12,759 nucleotides of DNA. It comes from Verrucomicrobiales bacterium (GTDB taxonomy: Bacteria > Verrucomicrobiota > Verrucomicrobiia > Limisphaerales > UBA9464). The position numbers were made by a program, and so were the translations under genes. The DNA is taken from assembly GCA_003445095.1 (NCBI GenBank), contig DLVS01000364.1:1-12759 (forward strand). The letters are read 5' to 3'. Under the pieces are notes generated by a model. It searched no databases and was not told the origin of the DNA. It saw nothing but the letters and a program-made list of their open reading frames with translations. Each line of letters begins with the position of its first letter. Within the stretch, counting starts at the first letter, position 1. Below are positions 6,586-12,759 of this stretch, piece by piece.

Positions 6586-6730
6586 TGGTTCGTGCTGGCC
6601 GCGGGAGGCCAACCTCCAGAGCTCCAAGAAGCTCTTGTCGAAAGAATGATGAGCAACCCCGCGACAACTCATCTAAAATCATTGGAACTATGACAGCATT
6701 CTTCCGCCTTTGCTTTTAGCTTCGGCGCGC

Positions 6731-7063
6731 ATGACCGATTTGAGCACCCAATGTTCTGATGTCCCCCCGGTCGATTTACCGATCACGGGGGAGTTGGATC
6801 TCCACACCTTTCGTCCGCGCGAGATCGGATCGTTGGTGCCAGAATATCTGAGGTTGTGCCGCGAGCGGGGGATCCTGGAGGTGAGAGTGATTCATGGCAA
6901 AGGGACCGGGCAGTTGTGGCGTACGGTGCAGGCACTCGTGGCTCGGCTTCCGGAGGTGGCTTCGTTTGATTTAGCCAGTCCCGCCTACGGTGGCGATGGT
7001 GCCACGTGGGTTCGATTGCACCCCCTGGAATCCGCCGAGCATTCCAAGGTCACGGCGAGATGA
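6731..7063 (+). CDS. Stand-alone Smr-domain protein
   Basis: The product has 110 aa from ATG 6731; an in-frame TTG at 6710 is a weaker start. The whole protein is essentially one Smr (small MutS-related) domain: GELDLHTF with the LDLH motif at residues 22-25, a helix EIGSLVPEYLRLCRERG, VRVIHGKGTGQLW with HGKGTG at 55-60, and ATWVRLHP at the end. Smr domains act as nucleases or bind nucleic acid, either fused to MutS2 or free-standing as in E. coli SmrA/SmrB; the HGKGTG loop is the conserved active-site region. Without a MutS2 or other partner domain, the substrate cannot be read from the sequence. No clear Shine-Dalgarno is present. A glycosyltransferase gene follows closely on the same strand. 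Confidence 0.9.
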   Translation: MTDLSTQCSDVPPVDLPITGELDLHTFRPREIGSLVPEYLRLCRERGILEVRVIHGKGTGQLWRTVQALVARLPEVASFDLASPAYGGDGATWVRLHPLESAEHSKVTAR

Positions 7064-7084
7064 GATTTGTTTACGGCATGGCGC

Positions 7085-7876
7085 ATGGAACGAAAGAATA
7101 GTCCCAGAGCTCACAAACGCTCTTCGATCGAGGCACAGCCGCACGAAGCATTGTCCCCACCGGTAACGCTTTGCGTCATTTGCTACGGGCCGCACGTTGA
7201 CCTCGCGCGACGATTCCTCGAGAGCTTGTATTCCCGAACCGACCCGCTGCTCTTCAACCTTCGCGCCGGTCTCAACGAGGTCGAGCCGGCGACTTCGAAG
7301 TTGTTTGACGAGTTCGCGACGCGTTATGGCAACATCGAGCTATTCGTCGAGCCACGAAACATCTTCAAGAATCCACTGATGCGGCGAATGTTTAACGAAA
7401 AGCCGCTCACGTCGCGTTGGACAATTTGGTGCGACGACGACACCCATTTCACGCGGAAGGATTGGCTGGAGAAGTTAGGCCGTCGCATTCAGAAGTACCC
7501 GCAGGTTTCTCTTTGGGGCGCGTTGTATTTCCTCACCAGCCGCAAGCCACAAGCGCTGAAATGGATTCGCACGGCCCGCTGGTATCGTCGCGTCCCTTTC
7601 AAGTGGGAGGTGCAAGATGACGGCACGAAAGCGGTGCGGTTTGTCTTCGCCACGGGTGGTTTCTGGGCCATGCGCACCGAGGTGCTTCAGCAGCTTGATT
7701 GGCCCGACCCCCGGCTAGTTCATGCGGGCGAAGACGTCCTCCTGAGCGAGGCCTTGCGGCAGAATGGCCATCCCATCGGACACTTTGAACAAGGGGTGCG
7801 CATCAATGATGCGCCGCGAAGAAATCCTAGTGCACCGGAAGTCGTGAAGCTTACGCCGCCGGGCCGTGTTTGGTAA
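7085..7876 (+). CDS. Family 2-like (GT-A fold) glycosyltransferase
   Basis: The product has 263 aa from ATG 7085. An in-frame TTG at 7067, 3 nt after the Smr stop and preceded by GAGATGAGA, is an alternative start. After a polar N-terminus (about 25 residues), VTLCVICYGPHVDLARRFLESLYS is a typical GT-A nucleotide-sugar binding beginning. WTIWCDDDTHF (DDD at 117-119) is the metal/UDP-binding DXD-type motif. FATGGFWAMRTEVL (188-201) and HAGEDVLLSEALRQNG (GED at 215-217) match the acceptor-side and catalytic ED region of family 2 enzymes. No membrane segment or signal peptide is evident, so it is probably cytoplasmic. Donor and acceptor are unknown. It may be co-transcribed with the Smr gene. 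It converges on the DUF533 gene, with 11 nt between the two stop codons and no obvious terminator hairpin. Confidence 0.8.
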   Translation: MERKNSPRAHKRSSIEAQPHEALSPPVTLCVICYGPHVDLARRFLESLYSRTDPLLFNLRAGLNEVEPATSKLFDEFATRYGNIELFVEPRNIFKNPLMRRMFNEKPLTSRWTIWCDDDTHFTRKDWLEKLGRRIQKYPQVSLWGALYFLTSRKPQALKWIRTARWYRRVPFKWEVQDDGTKAVRFVFATGGFWAMRTEVLQQLDWPDPRLVHAGEDVLLSEALRQNGHPIGHFEQGVRINDAPRRNPSAPEVVKLTPPGRVW

Positions 7877-7887
7877 CGCTTAAGAAC

Positions 7888-8583
7888 CTAGGCGAAGATT
7901 CTCTGGGCGCCGACCTGATCGTGGATTTGGTTGCAGGTCGCCGGATCGATCCCCAATCCCCGCGCCAACTCGCCGAGGTAGTTCGCCTCATTTTGCGAAT
8001 CGAGGTCAATGGACGTGAGGGAGAGCAGATAAACTTGCTTCTGCATTCCTGGGGGAACGCTGCGGGCGAATTCAGCCACATCGAGCGGCGCGGCAAACTC
8101 CTTCTGCAAAAACGCAACTTCTTCCGAGGAAACTTCATGCCCAATCTGCGCGAGAATTTTCTGCTGTTCTTGCTCATCGATTCGACCATCCGACTTCGCG
8201 GCATTGACCATCGCGCGAATGAGGACCGTCGCCTGGCCGTTAGCGTCGGCCGGCCGCGCAGGTGCAACCGTCGCTCCCGGGGAAGCAGCTTCGCCACCGC
8301 CCGCCATAAGTCCTCCCAGCAAGCCGGCTAATCCGCCCAACCCGCCGCCGCCTGTCGGAGTGCCTCCCGCACCCCCCATCACGCTAGCGAGTAGTCCCGC
8401 CAGGTCGGCACCGCCGGCACCACCGCCCATGAAGGCGCCGAGCAGATTTCCCAAGCCGCCGCCGGATGCCGGCGGCCGCGCCTGGCCACCGCCGCCGAAA
8501 ACGCTGCCCAGCAATTGGGAGCCCAGCCCGGAAGCCAACGCTTGGTTGCTCAGCAAGCTGCCGAGTAATTTCATCGCATCCAT
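7888..8583 (-). CDS. DUF533 / TerB-like protein with glycine-rich N-terminus
   Basis: The product has 231 aa. I chose ATG 8583 because AAAGGA at 8598-8593 lies 9 nt upstream; the frame stays open further upstream but that part is low-complexity and lacks a signal. Residues 1-28 (MDAMKLLGSLLSNQALASGLGSQ...) form a short helix, residues about 30-97 are extremely Gly-rich, and residues about 112-231 form the all-helical DUF533/YebE-type TerB-like domain, with LIRAMVNAAKSDGRIDEQEQ (121-140) as its signature and acidic positions as in TerB. E. coli YebE is a family member; function is unknown. The Gly-rich part can pack as a membrane-associated or disordered region. It is transcribed divergently from the DUF1232-like gene. 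Confidence 0.85.
   Translation of the reverse strand: MDAMKLLGSLLSNQALASGLGSQLLGSVFGGGGQARPPASGGGLGNLLGAFMGGGAGGADLAGLLASVMGGAGGTPTGGGGLGGLAGLLGGLMAGGGEAASPGATVAPARPADANGQATVLIRAMVNAAKSDGRIDEQEQQKILAQIGHEVSSEEVAFLQKEFAAPLDVAEFARSVPPGMQKQVYLLSLTSIDLDSQNEANYLGELARGLGIDPATCNQIHDQVGAQRIFA
8293..8496 (-). repeat. Glycine-rich repeat segment inside the DUF533 gene
   Basis: Codons for residues 30-97 encode several degenerate units of the form GGGLGxLLGxxMGGG (for example GGGLGNLLGAFMGGG, LAGLLASVMGGAGG, GGLAGLLGGLMAGGG). The DNA is correspondingly rich in GGC/GGT and prone to slippage. Unit number may vary between strains; this is an inference. Confidence 0.6.
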
Positions 8584-8592
8584 ATTGGAAAG

Positions 8593-8598
8593 TCCTTT
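8593..8598 (-). promoter_or_regulatory. Ribosome binding site of the DUF533 gene
   Basis: AAAGGA on the minus strand, 9 nt before ATG 8583. It decides the start against the longer open frame that continues upstream. Confidence 0.6.
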
Positions 8599-8610
8599 GA
8601 GATGGTTGTC

Positions 8611-8624
8611 CCGCGATCTCGCGG
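8611..8624. promoter_or_regulatory. Perfect palindrome CCGCGATCTCGCGG-type upstream of the DUF533 gene
   Basis: Arms CCGCGA and TCGCGG are perfect inverted repeats around a 2-bp centre, lying 28-41 bp upstream of the DUF533 start codon. As DNA it would suit a dimeric repressor; as RNA it would fold into a 5-bp stem with a 4-nt loop in the 5' leader. No regulator is known. Confidence 0.3.
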
Positions 8625-8706
8625 AGTGTTGCTTAGGAAGACTGTATTCAGGGTGTTGGGAGGCTGGTCCAAGGTCAATTGTGAAACCCAACCCAGTGCC
8701 GGTGGG

Positions 8707-8724
8707 CGGTGGGGCCGGTGGGGC
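8707..8724 (+). repeat. Tandem duplication of CGGTGGGGC
   Basis: The 9-mer CGGTGGGGC occurs twice in direct succession (8707-8715 and 8716-8724), preceded by a partial copy (GGTGGG at 8701-8706). The tract is guanine-rich on the plus strand, but only three runs of three or more G are present, so a classic G-quadruplex is not supported. Confidence 0.6.
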
Positions 8725-8763
8725 GCAGGAGTTGAACCCCAAGGCCCGATACCACTCGAGCCT

Positions 8764-8816
8764 CGGGAAATCAGGTCGGCAGAGAACTCAACGCCGAACG
8801 ACGCCTGATTTGCCCG
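8764..8816. promoter_or_regulatory. Long interrupted stem-loop in the divergent region
   Basis: CGGG (8764-8767) pairs with CCCG (8813-8816); after a single bulged G (8812), AAATCAGG (8768-8775) pairs with CCTGATTT (8804-8811); after a 6-nt one-sided bulge, TCGGC (8776-8780) pairs with GCCGA (8793-8797), closing a 12-nt loop. That gives 17 Watson-Crick pairs. It lies 116 bp upstream of the DUF1232-like gene. No T-run follows on the plus strand, so it is not a standard terminator. It could be a structured leader, a small RNA element or an operator. Confidence 0.4.
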
Positions 8817-8931
8817 AACACTCGGTTCGCGACGGAGAAGGTGCCCACTGATTCCTGGTTTCCTTCGGACCGGTGGGAACAGCGACGCCTGCATTGCTCC
8901 GCGCGCTTGGTCCGGTTAGGATGTCGCCCGC

Positions 8932-9336
8932 ATGTCCGAAATCGCCAATTACGTGATGCACGGGGCCGCGCAAGTCACCCCGACTATGGTCGATAAAGTG
9001 TTGCGAAATTTGCCCCTCTGGAAAGTCGAGTTCGCGCAGCTTCATGTCCCGCAGTTTCCGCATCTGGTCAATCAGTTAGAGTTCCTGGCCGATGTGGTGG
9101 AAGATGCGGCCGAAGGTGCCTACAAAGATCTGCCGTACCACGCGCTCGCTGCCGCCGTGTTCGCGCTGACTTATGCTCACCGCAAGAACGACATCATTCC
9201 CGATTCCATGGGAGAATTGGGAAGATCGGATGATTCGAGCGTGGTTCGGGCCGCGCTCATCTTGCATGAACGCGCCTTTGAGCAGTACGCCGAAAAGATG
9301 GACTTCGACTGGAATCGAATTACCAGCAAGGCGTAA
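8932..9336 (+). CDS. DUF1232 (YkvA)-like protein
   Basis: The product has 134 aa from ATG 8932, with AGGA 10 nt upstream. The C-terminal half resembles DUF1232: LPYHALAAAVFALTYAHRKNDIIPDSMGELGRSDDSSVV, where NDIIPD (residues 86-91) and the DD at 100-101 correspond to the family's DLIPD...DD core. In DUF1232 proteins such as YkvA this segment is a membrane-associated helical hairpin. Here charged residues (HRKND) interrupt the hydrophobic run, so membrane insertion is uncertain. The function of the family is unknown. It stands divergent to the DUF533 gene and converges on the TPR gene. The family match is moderate because the N-terminal half (residues 1-60) shows nothing I recognise. Confidence 0.65.
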   Translation: MSEIANYVMHGAAQVTPTMVDKVLRNLPLWKVEFAQLHVPQFPHLVNQLEFLADVVEDAAEGAYKDLPYHALAAAVFALTYAHRKNDIIPDSMGELGRSDDSSVVRAALILHERAFEQYAEKMDFDWNRITSKA

Positions 9337-9403
9337 ATCGCTAGCGCGGCGAGGACGACGCGGGCCGCGGCGGAAATTCTATCGGGCACCAATCCCCAAT
9401 CCG

Positions 9404-9901
9404 TCACAGAGTTTGGAGATAATCGCGCAGCGGAGCCAAATCCGGATCGGTCAGGGCCAACGATCGAATTTCGTCCTTCGATCGAAGACGGACAGCGCGT
9501 TGCAACCAATCGCGGGCGCGGGTGAGGTCTCCCAATTGGCACGCGTAACAAGCGAGGTTGTACGGGATGATCGACTCGGTGGGAAAGCGCTCCGCGACGC
9601 TCAACAACGTGGACCACGCTTCGTCGGTCCGTCGGAGTTCGTGCAGGGTGTAACTCTGGTGAATCCACCCCTCCGCTTGGTCGGGTGCCGCGGAAGTCAT
9701 GGTGCGGGCGACTTCGAGTGCTTGGGCCCAATCGCGATTGCGGGCCAGAAGTCGCCAGCGCAGCTCGAGAACCACCGGATGGCCAGCCGCGGCGGGAGAG
9801 ATTCGGTCGAGTTCTCGACCCGCCTCCACCGGGTCGCCGAGTTCGAGCCAACCTTCCGCCGCTTGCGCGAAATGACGGTCAGGAAAATCCAACTTGCTCA
9901 C
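9404..9901 (-). CDS. Tetratricopeptide-repeat protein
   Basis: The product has 165 aa from GTG 9901, with GAGGG (9914-9910 on the minus strand) 8 nt upstream; GTG 9910 is an alternative three codons longer but has its GAGG directly against the start. The protein is made of helical TPR-like repeats: AAEGWLELGDPVEAGRELDRI, then RDWAQALEVARTMTSAAPDQAEGW, then RRTDEAWSTLLSVAERFP, and the clearest one IIPYNLACYACQLGDLTRARDWLQRAVRL. It has no signal peptide, so it is likely a cytoplasmic protein-binding scaffold. It ends in a short acidic tail (DPDLAPLRDYLQTL). Partner unknown. Its 5' end is head-to-head with, and may overlap, the DacB gene. Confidence 0.8.
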   Translation of the reverse strand: MSKLDFPDRHFAQAAEGWLELGDPVEAGRELDRISPAAAGHPVVLELRWRLLARNRDWAQALEVARTMTSAAPDQAEGWIHQSYTLHELRRTDEAWSTLLSVAERFPTESIIPYNLACYACQLGDLTRARDWLQRAVRLRSKDEIRSLALTDPDLAPLRDYLQTL

Positions 9902-11479
9902 GCCACGCACCCTCTAGTGTGGCTGGGCCGACTTAGCAAAGCGGTTTTACCACTGCCGGCATTTTTTTGGCTTTGCCTGAGTTCGGGTTTCGGGATCGCG
10001 GGCTGGGCAGCGCCCGCCGCAAAAACCGTGGTCGAACTCCGGGAACAGTTGCAACAAACCTTGGCCGAATCGGAAGCGCCGGGAGCACTGTGGGGAATCC
10101 AAGTCACGTCGCAACGCAGCGGAGACACGTGGTTCGCCACCAATGCTTCGTCACGGTTGATTCCCGCCTCCAACGCCAAACTGTACACCGCGGCTCTCGC
10201 ACTGGATCGGCTCGGCGCGGATTATCGGTTCGTCACCTCCCTACGAACTTCGACGCAACCTGATGCCAAAGGGGAACTGAAGGGAGACCTCGTCTTAGTT
10301 GGGGGCGGCGATCCAACTCGCTGCGGCCGGCTGAACGGGGGAAAATGGGAGAATGCTTTTGCGCCGTTGGTGCAAGCCGTGCGTGCCGCAGGGATTCGCC
10401 GCATCGCCGGCAACTTGGTTTGCGATGAAAGTCGGTTTCGCGGTCCACCCTACGGCAGCGGGTGGACTTGGGACGATCTGGCGCAGTCTTACGGTGCCGC
10501 CACGTCGGCGTTGAGCGCGGAGGACAATGTGGTGAAAGTGGTGGTGCAAACGGGGAGTCGCGTGGGTGAGAAGGCCTCTGTGAGTTTTGAGCCGTTTTCT
10601 CCCGGATTAACGATCCAAAGCAGCGTCACCACCGGGCCCACCAATTCACTGGCGAAACTCAATTTGGCGCGACTCCCGGGGACCACCGACCTCCGCGTGA
10701 CGGGGAGCGTACCTGCCGGCGGCCCACCCGAAATACTGGAAGCGAGTGTTCCTCTCCCGGCGCTGTGGTTCGGCGCGCTCTTTCGGGAAGCGCTCCACCG
10801 TGAAGGAATCGAAATCGCCGGCGAGAGCCGATTGATCACGGCGGCGGATCGGGCTCGCGCTCCGTTCGACGAATCGATTTGGCACGAACTGGCCGCCCTC
10901 CCTTCGCCACCCGCTGGTGATGTCATCCAAGCGATGATGAAACCCTCCGAGAATCTGTACGCGCAACTATTGCTGCTCAATGTGGGCGCAGACGCCGAAT
11001 TGTATCCGCGCGACGATGAACCCTCCCGACCGGCGGCCGCTACCACTGAAGAATCGGGGCTCCGAGAGTTGGGATGGTTTTTGAAGCGAGTCGGCATTCC
11101 TGAAGGAGACGTCATCTTGGAGGAGGGTTCGGGGCTTTCCCGGAAAAACTTAATCACACCTCGGGCGACGGTTCGCCTGCTCGAGTATATGACCCGGCAT
11201 CGTTGGTCTGCCGCATGGCTGGCGTCGCTGCCCGTGGGCGGAGTGGACGGAACGCTACGTTACCGGTTCACCCACCCGCCGACTCAAGGAAACGTCCGCG
11301 CCAAGACGGGAACACTTCAGCATGTCAGCTCGCTGTCGGGTTATTTGACGAATGCAGTAGGTGAACCCGTCGTATTTAGCATTCTCGTGAACAACGACGT
11401 CACGACGAGGCCAAACACAACGACCCGATCGGCAATCGATGAATTAGTGGAGCTCGTGGCGCAATCGGAAGTGAAGTAG
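9872..11479 (+). CDS. dacB: D-alanyl-D-alanine carboxypeptidase/endopeptidase, PBP4 (DacB, peptidase S13) family
   Basis: The product has 535 aa from ATG 9872; GTG 9917 is an alternative that gives a more typical signal peptide (WLGRLSK, then a hydrophobic run to about GWAAPAA). All three penicillin-binding motifs are present: SNAK with the catalytic serine at residue 100 and lysine at 103, SEN at 359-361, and KTG at 478-480. GDLVLVGGGDPT and ETVGDVIQAMMKPSENLYAQ-like blocks are typical of the S13 family, and the usual extra domains lie between the first and second motif. It is expected in the periplasm, trimming pentapeptides and cleaving peptidoglycan cross-links. Length is slightly above E. 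coli PBP4 (477 aa). The open frame extends upstream to 9173, but that part is antisense to the TPR gene. The start is uncertain. Confidence 0.92.
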   Translation: MTVRKIQLAHATHPLVWLGRLSKAVLPLPAFFWLCLSSGFGIAGWAAPAAKTVVELREQLQQTLAESEAPGALWGIQVTSQRSGDTWFATNASSRLIPASNAKLYTAALALDRLGADYRFVTSLRTSTQPDAKGELKGDLVLVGGGDPTRCGRLNGGKWENAFAPLVQAVRAAGIRRIAGNLVCDESRFRGPPYGSGWTWDDLAQSYGAATSALSAEDNVVKVVVQTGSRVGEKASVSFEPFSPGLTIQSSVTTGPTNSLAKLNLARLPGTTDLRVTGSVPAGGPPEILEASVPLPALWFGALFREALHREGIEIAGESRLITAADRARAPFDESIWHELAALPSPPAGDVIQAMMKPSENLYAQLLLLNVGADAELYPRDDEPSRPAAATTEESGLRELGWFLKRVGIPEGDVILEEGSGLSRKNLITPRATVRLLEYMTRHRWSAAWLASLPVGGVDGTLRYRFTHPPTQGNVRAKTGTLQHVSSLSGYLTNAVGEPVVFSILVNNDVTTRPNTTTRSAIDELVELVAQSEVK

Positions 11480-11610
11480 TTGTCGATGGCAGGTCCGCGA
11501 CTCGTCGGGATAGTGCGACCACCCTGGGCAATTCATTCGTACGGATACTTTGCAGGGGGAGGCGCAGGGATCGTAGGCGGACGAGGCCATCCGCGCTCCG
11601 AGGCGCACGT
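11480..11610. other. 131-bp convergent intergenic gap
   Basis: This lies between the stop codons of the DacB and cytochrome genes. I see only short imperfect inverted repeats (for example GCGC...GCGC in 11592-11605 region) and no strong hairpin followed by a T-run in either direction, so no terminator is called. Confidence 0.4.
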
Positions 11611-12759
11611 TCACTGTTTGACTTGAGGAATTGGAGGCGGCAAAGGGATTTGGCGCGGATGCATGAGGTACGCCACGAGGTCACGGGCTTGATCGGGCGA
11701 GAGAGCTTCCAACAAACCTTCGGGCATCAGGGATTGATTGGGTTGTTCCAGGGACTCGATACTGCTGCGTTCGATCGTGACTCGGTCGGTCTGCGTGAAC
11801 ACGGTCACCGTCCGCTCGGTGGGCTCGCGGAGGATTCCATTGAGGACTCGGCCATCCTTCAGCGTAACGATGGCCATTCGGTACTCCGCCGGCACGACAG
11901 CGCTAGGATCGACGACGTTGTCGAGAAGATAGTCGAGGTTCGCTCGACCCGAACCCGTAAGGTCCGGCCCCACCTGGCCGCCTTCTCCATACATTATGTG
12001 ACAGGCTGCGCAGACCTGATTGAACACGATTCGGCCTTGCGGGAGGTCCGCGTGTTGCAACGCCTCAGGGGATAGCTTTCCTCGAAATTGAGCGATCACC
12101 CGGCGCTTGTCGGCGTCGGCCGGTCGCAGAACTCCCCAGACTTCTTCGAGACGGCGGGTGAGAGCGGGATCATTGAGGCTGACAATCTGTCGCGCCTGGA
12201 AGGGAGTGAGGTCGGACCGCGGAATGGTGCCGGCCGCCACACCTTCCACGAGCGCTCGCGCAGCCGCTGATCGAGTGACCATGGCGCCAAGCACGGCAGA
12301 CCGGTCCTCCAGGCCGAGCCATTGATAGCGACTGGTCGCCAATGCCGCAGCTTCGGGAGCGCCTAATTGTAGCAGTCCAACCAGCGCTGACGGGCGTAGA
12401 GAATTGTCATCGGCCATTTGTTTCAAGAGTGGCGTCAATTGCGGCGCGTCACTGTTGAGAAGCGTCTTGAGGGCCTGACGTCGGCTTGCGGGATCAGCCT
12501 TGGTGTCCAGCACCACTGACCGCAATTCATCCAGCGCCCGGCCGTCGCCGAAAAGCACGTTTAGATCACGAACGCCGTCTGCGAGCCCGGCTTCTGAGCT
12601 AGCCGACGCCTTCGTCGCAAACGCCGCCCACGTGACTGGCGCAGGGGCTTTTCGCCAGCCGCGCAGGGCCGCGGACAGGCCGCGGACCACCTCGCTTTGC
12701 GCGGTCGCCGGCGCTGACTCAAGTCCCTGGAGCAACGCCGCCAGCGCCGCGGGTCGCGT
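11611..12759 (-). CDS. PVC-type membrane-bound dehydrogenase/cytochrome c protein, C-terminal part
   Basis: The frame is open to the right edge, so only the last 382 residues are visible and the start lies beyond base 12759. The first part is helical and Ala/Leu-rich, with HEAT-like repeats (RRQALKTLLNS, then SALVGLLQLGAPEAAAL). Then comes a single cytochrome c motif CAACH (codons 12012-11998) within GRIVFNQVCAACH, followed by GGQVGPDLTGSGR, a block with VVPAEYRMAIVTLKDGR, and the ending LEQPNQSLMPEGLLEALSPDQARDLVAYL. This heme-plus-terminal-block arrangement is the conserved C-terminal domain of the large putative dehydrogenases of Verrucomicrobia and Planctomycetes (CxxCH/TIGR02603 type). 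The methionine in SLMPEGLL is a plausible heme ligand. The N-terminal dehydrogenase or beta-propeller part is not visible. Substrate unknown. Confidence 0.9.
   Translation of the reverse strand, partial: TRPAALAALLQGLESAPATAQSEVVRGLSAALRGWRKAPAPVTWAAFATKASASSEAGLADGVRDLNVLFGDGRALDELRSVVLDTKADPASRRQALKTLLNSDAPQLTPLLKQMADDNSLRPSALVGLLQLGAPEAAALATSRYQWLGLEDRSAVLGAMVTRSAAARALVEGVAAGTIPRSDLTPFQARQIVSLNDPALTRRLEEVWGVLRPADADKRRVIAQFRGKLSPEALQHADLPQGRIVFNQVCAACHIMYGEGGQVGPDLTGSGRANLDYLLDNVVDPSAVVPAEYRMAIVTLKDGRVLNGILREPTERTVTVFTQTDRVTIERSSIESLEQPNQSLMPEGLLEALSPDQARDLVAYLMHPRQIPLPPPIPQVKQ

Larger units (their letters stand above)
6363..6730. other. 368-bp intergenic region upstream of the eCIS operon and the Smr gene
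   Basis: No convincing gene is seen here. The region separates divergently transcribed genes and must hold the promoter(s) of the eCIS operon (minus) and of the Smr gene (plus). It is less GC-rich than its surroundings and contains short A and T runs (6413-6420, 6502-6508), the TTCGG/CCGAA repeats at 6526-6585, and the hairpin at 6364-6380. I could not pick out a convincing -35/-10 or sigma-54 pair for either direction. Confidence 0.6.
8584..8931. other. 348-bp divergent intergenic region
   Basis: This stretch lies between the divergent DUF533 and DUF1232-like genes and should hold both promoters. Open frames in it are low-complexity and lack start signals, so I annotate no gene. It contains a perfect palindrome (8611-8624), a GC-rich tandem 9-mer (8707-8724) and a long stem-loop (8764-8816). 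No convincing -35/-10 pair was found. Confidence 0.55.

Noticed and set aside
6359..6682. 107-codon minus-strand frame whose stop overlaps the DUF4255 ATG, suggesting an extra first gene of the operon
   Set aside because: The translation has no recognisable pattern, is rich in Arg/Ser/Cys, crosses the repeat cluster and hairpin, and has no ribosome site at its start. The overlap of stop and start is most likely chance.
7877..7887. Bidirectional terminator between the convergent glycosyltransferase and DUF533 genes
   Set aside because: The 11-bp gap and its flanks show no hairpin with a T-run on either strand.
8584..8742. N-terminal extension of the DUF533 protein up to 8742
   Set aside because: The extra residues are Pro-rich and low-complexity, and a good AAAGGA ribosome site serves the internal ATG at 8583.
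8725..8745. tRNA-like T-loop (GGGTTCAACTCC on the minus strand)
   Set aside because: The flanking bases do not form a T-stem, and no anticodon arm or acceptor stem could be placed around it.
9173..9871. Long plus-strand frame extending the DacB gene upstream by about 230 codons
   Set aside because: It runs antisense through the TPR gene and part of the DUF1232-like gene, its translation is Arg/Ser-rich noise, and a signal peptide sits just after 9872, which marks the true N-terminus.

Overview
The window looks like chromosomal DNA of a GC-rich bacterium of the PVC superphylum, most likely a verrucomicrobial lineage. The best taxonomic clue is the partial gene at the right edge. It ends in the single-CxxCH heme domain followed by the conserved C-terminal block typical of the very large 'PVC-type' membrane-bound dehydrogenase/cytochrome proteins of Verrucomicrobia and Planctomycetes. 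The assignment is an inference from gene content; no rRNA gene is present.

Region 1 (bases 1-6362, minus strand, reading right to left) is the start of an extracellular contractile injection system (eCIS; phage-tail-like, Afp/PVC family) operon. Order of transcription: DUF4255/Pvc16-type terminator protein, a 349-aa protein of unknown function, tail sheath, three T4 gp19-type tube proteins, a 55-aa DUF5908 protein missed by ordinary ORF length cut-offs, a CIS tube/LysM adaptor (Afp7-like), and the N-terminal 176 residues of the VgrG-like spike (Afp8-like), which runs off the left edge. Most junctions are very tight: 4-nt overlaps at both ends, gaps of 1, 3, 4 and 13 nt. The exceptions are 76 and 144 nt around the first tube gene. 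Baseplate, PAAR tip, tape measure, ATPase and cargo genes would be expected beyond base 1.

Region 2 (6363-6730) is an intergenic stretch that should hold the eCIS promoter. It contains a hairpin abutting the first start codon and a cluster of CCGAA/TTCGG repeats, including an octamer repeated exactly 10 bp apart.

Region 3 (6731-11610) is chromosomal housekeeping and accessory material in mixed orientation: a stand-alone Smr-domain protein and a GT-A-like glycosyltransferase (+), a glycine-rich DUF533/TerB-like protein (-), a DUF1232-like protein (+), a TPR protein (-), and a secreted DacB/PBP4-type D-Ala-D-Ala carboxypeptidase (+). The 348-bp divergent region between the DUF533 and DUF1232-like genes contains a long stem-loop and a short perfect palindrome. 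Region 4 (11611-12759, minus) is the 3' part of the PVC-type cytochrome gene.

The most interesting material is the eCIS operon, especially the unknown 349-aa protein between cap and sheath and the extra module inside the sheath, together with the candidate control elements upstream of the operon.
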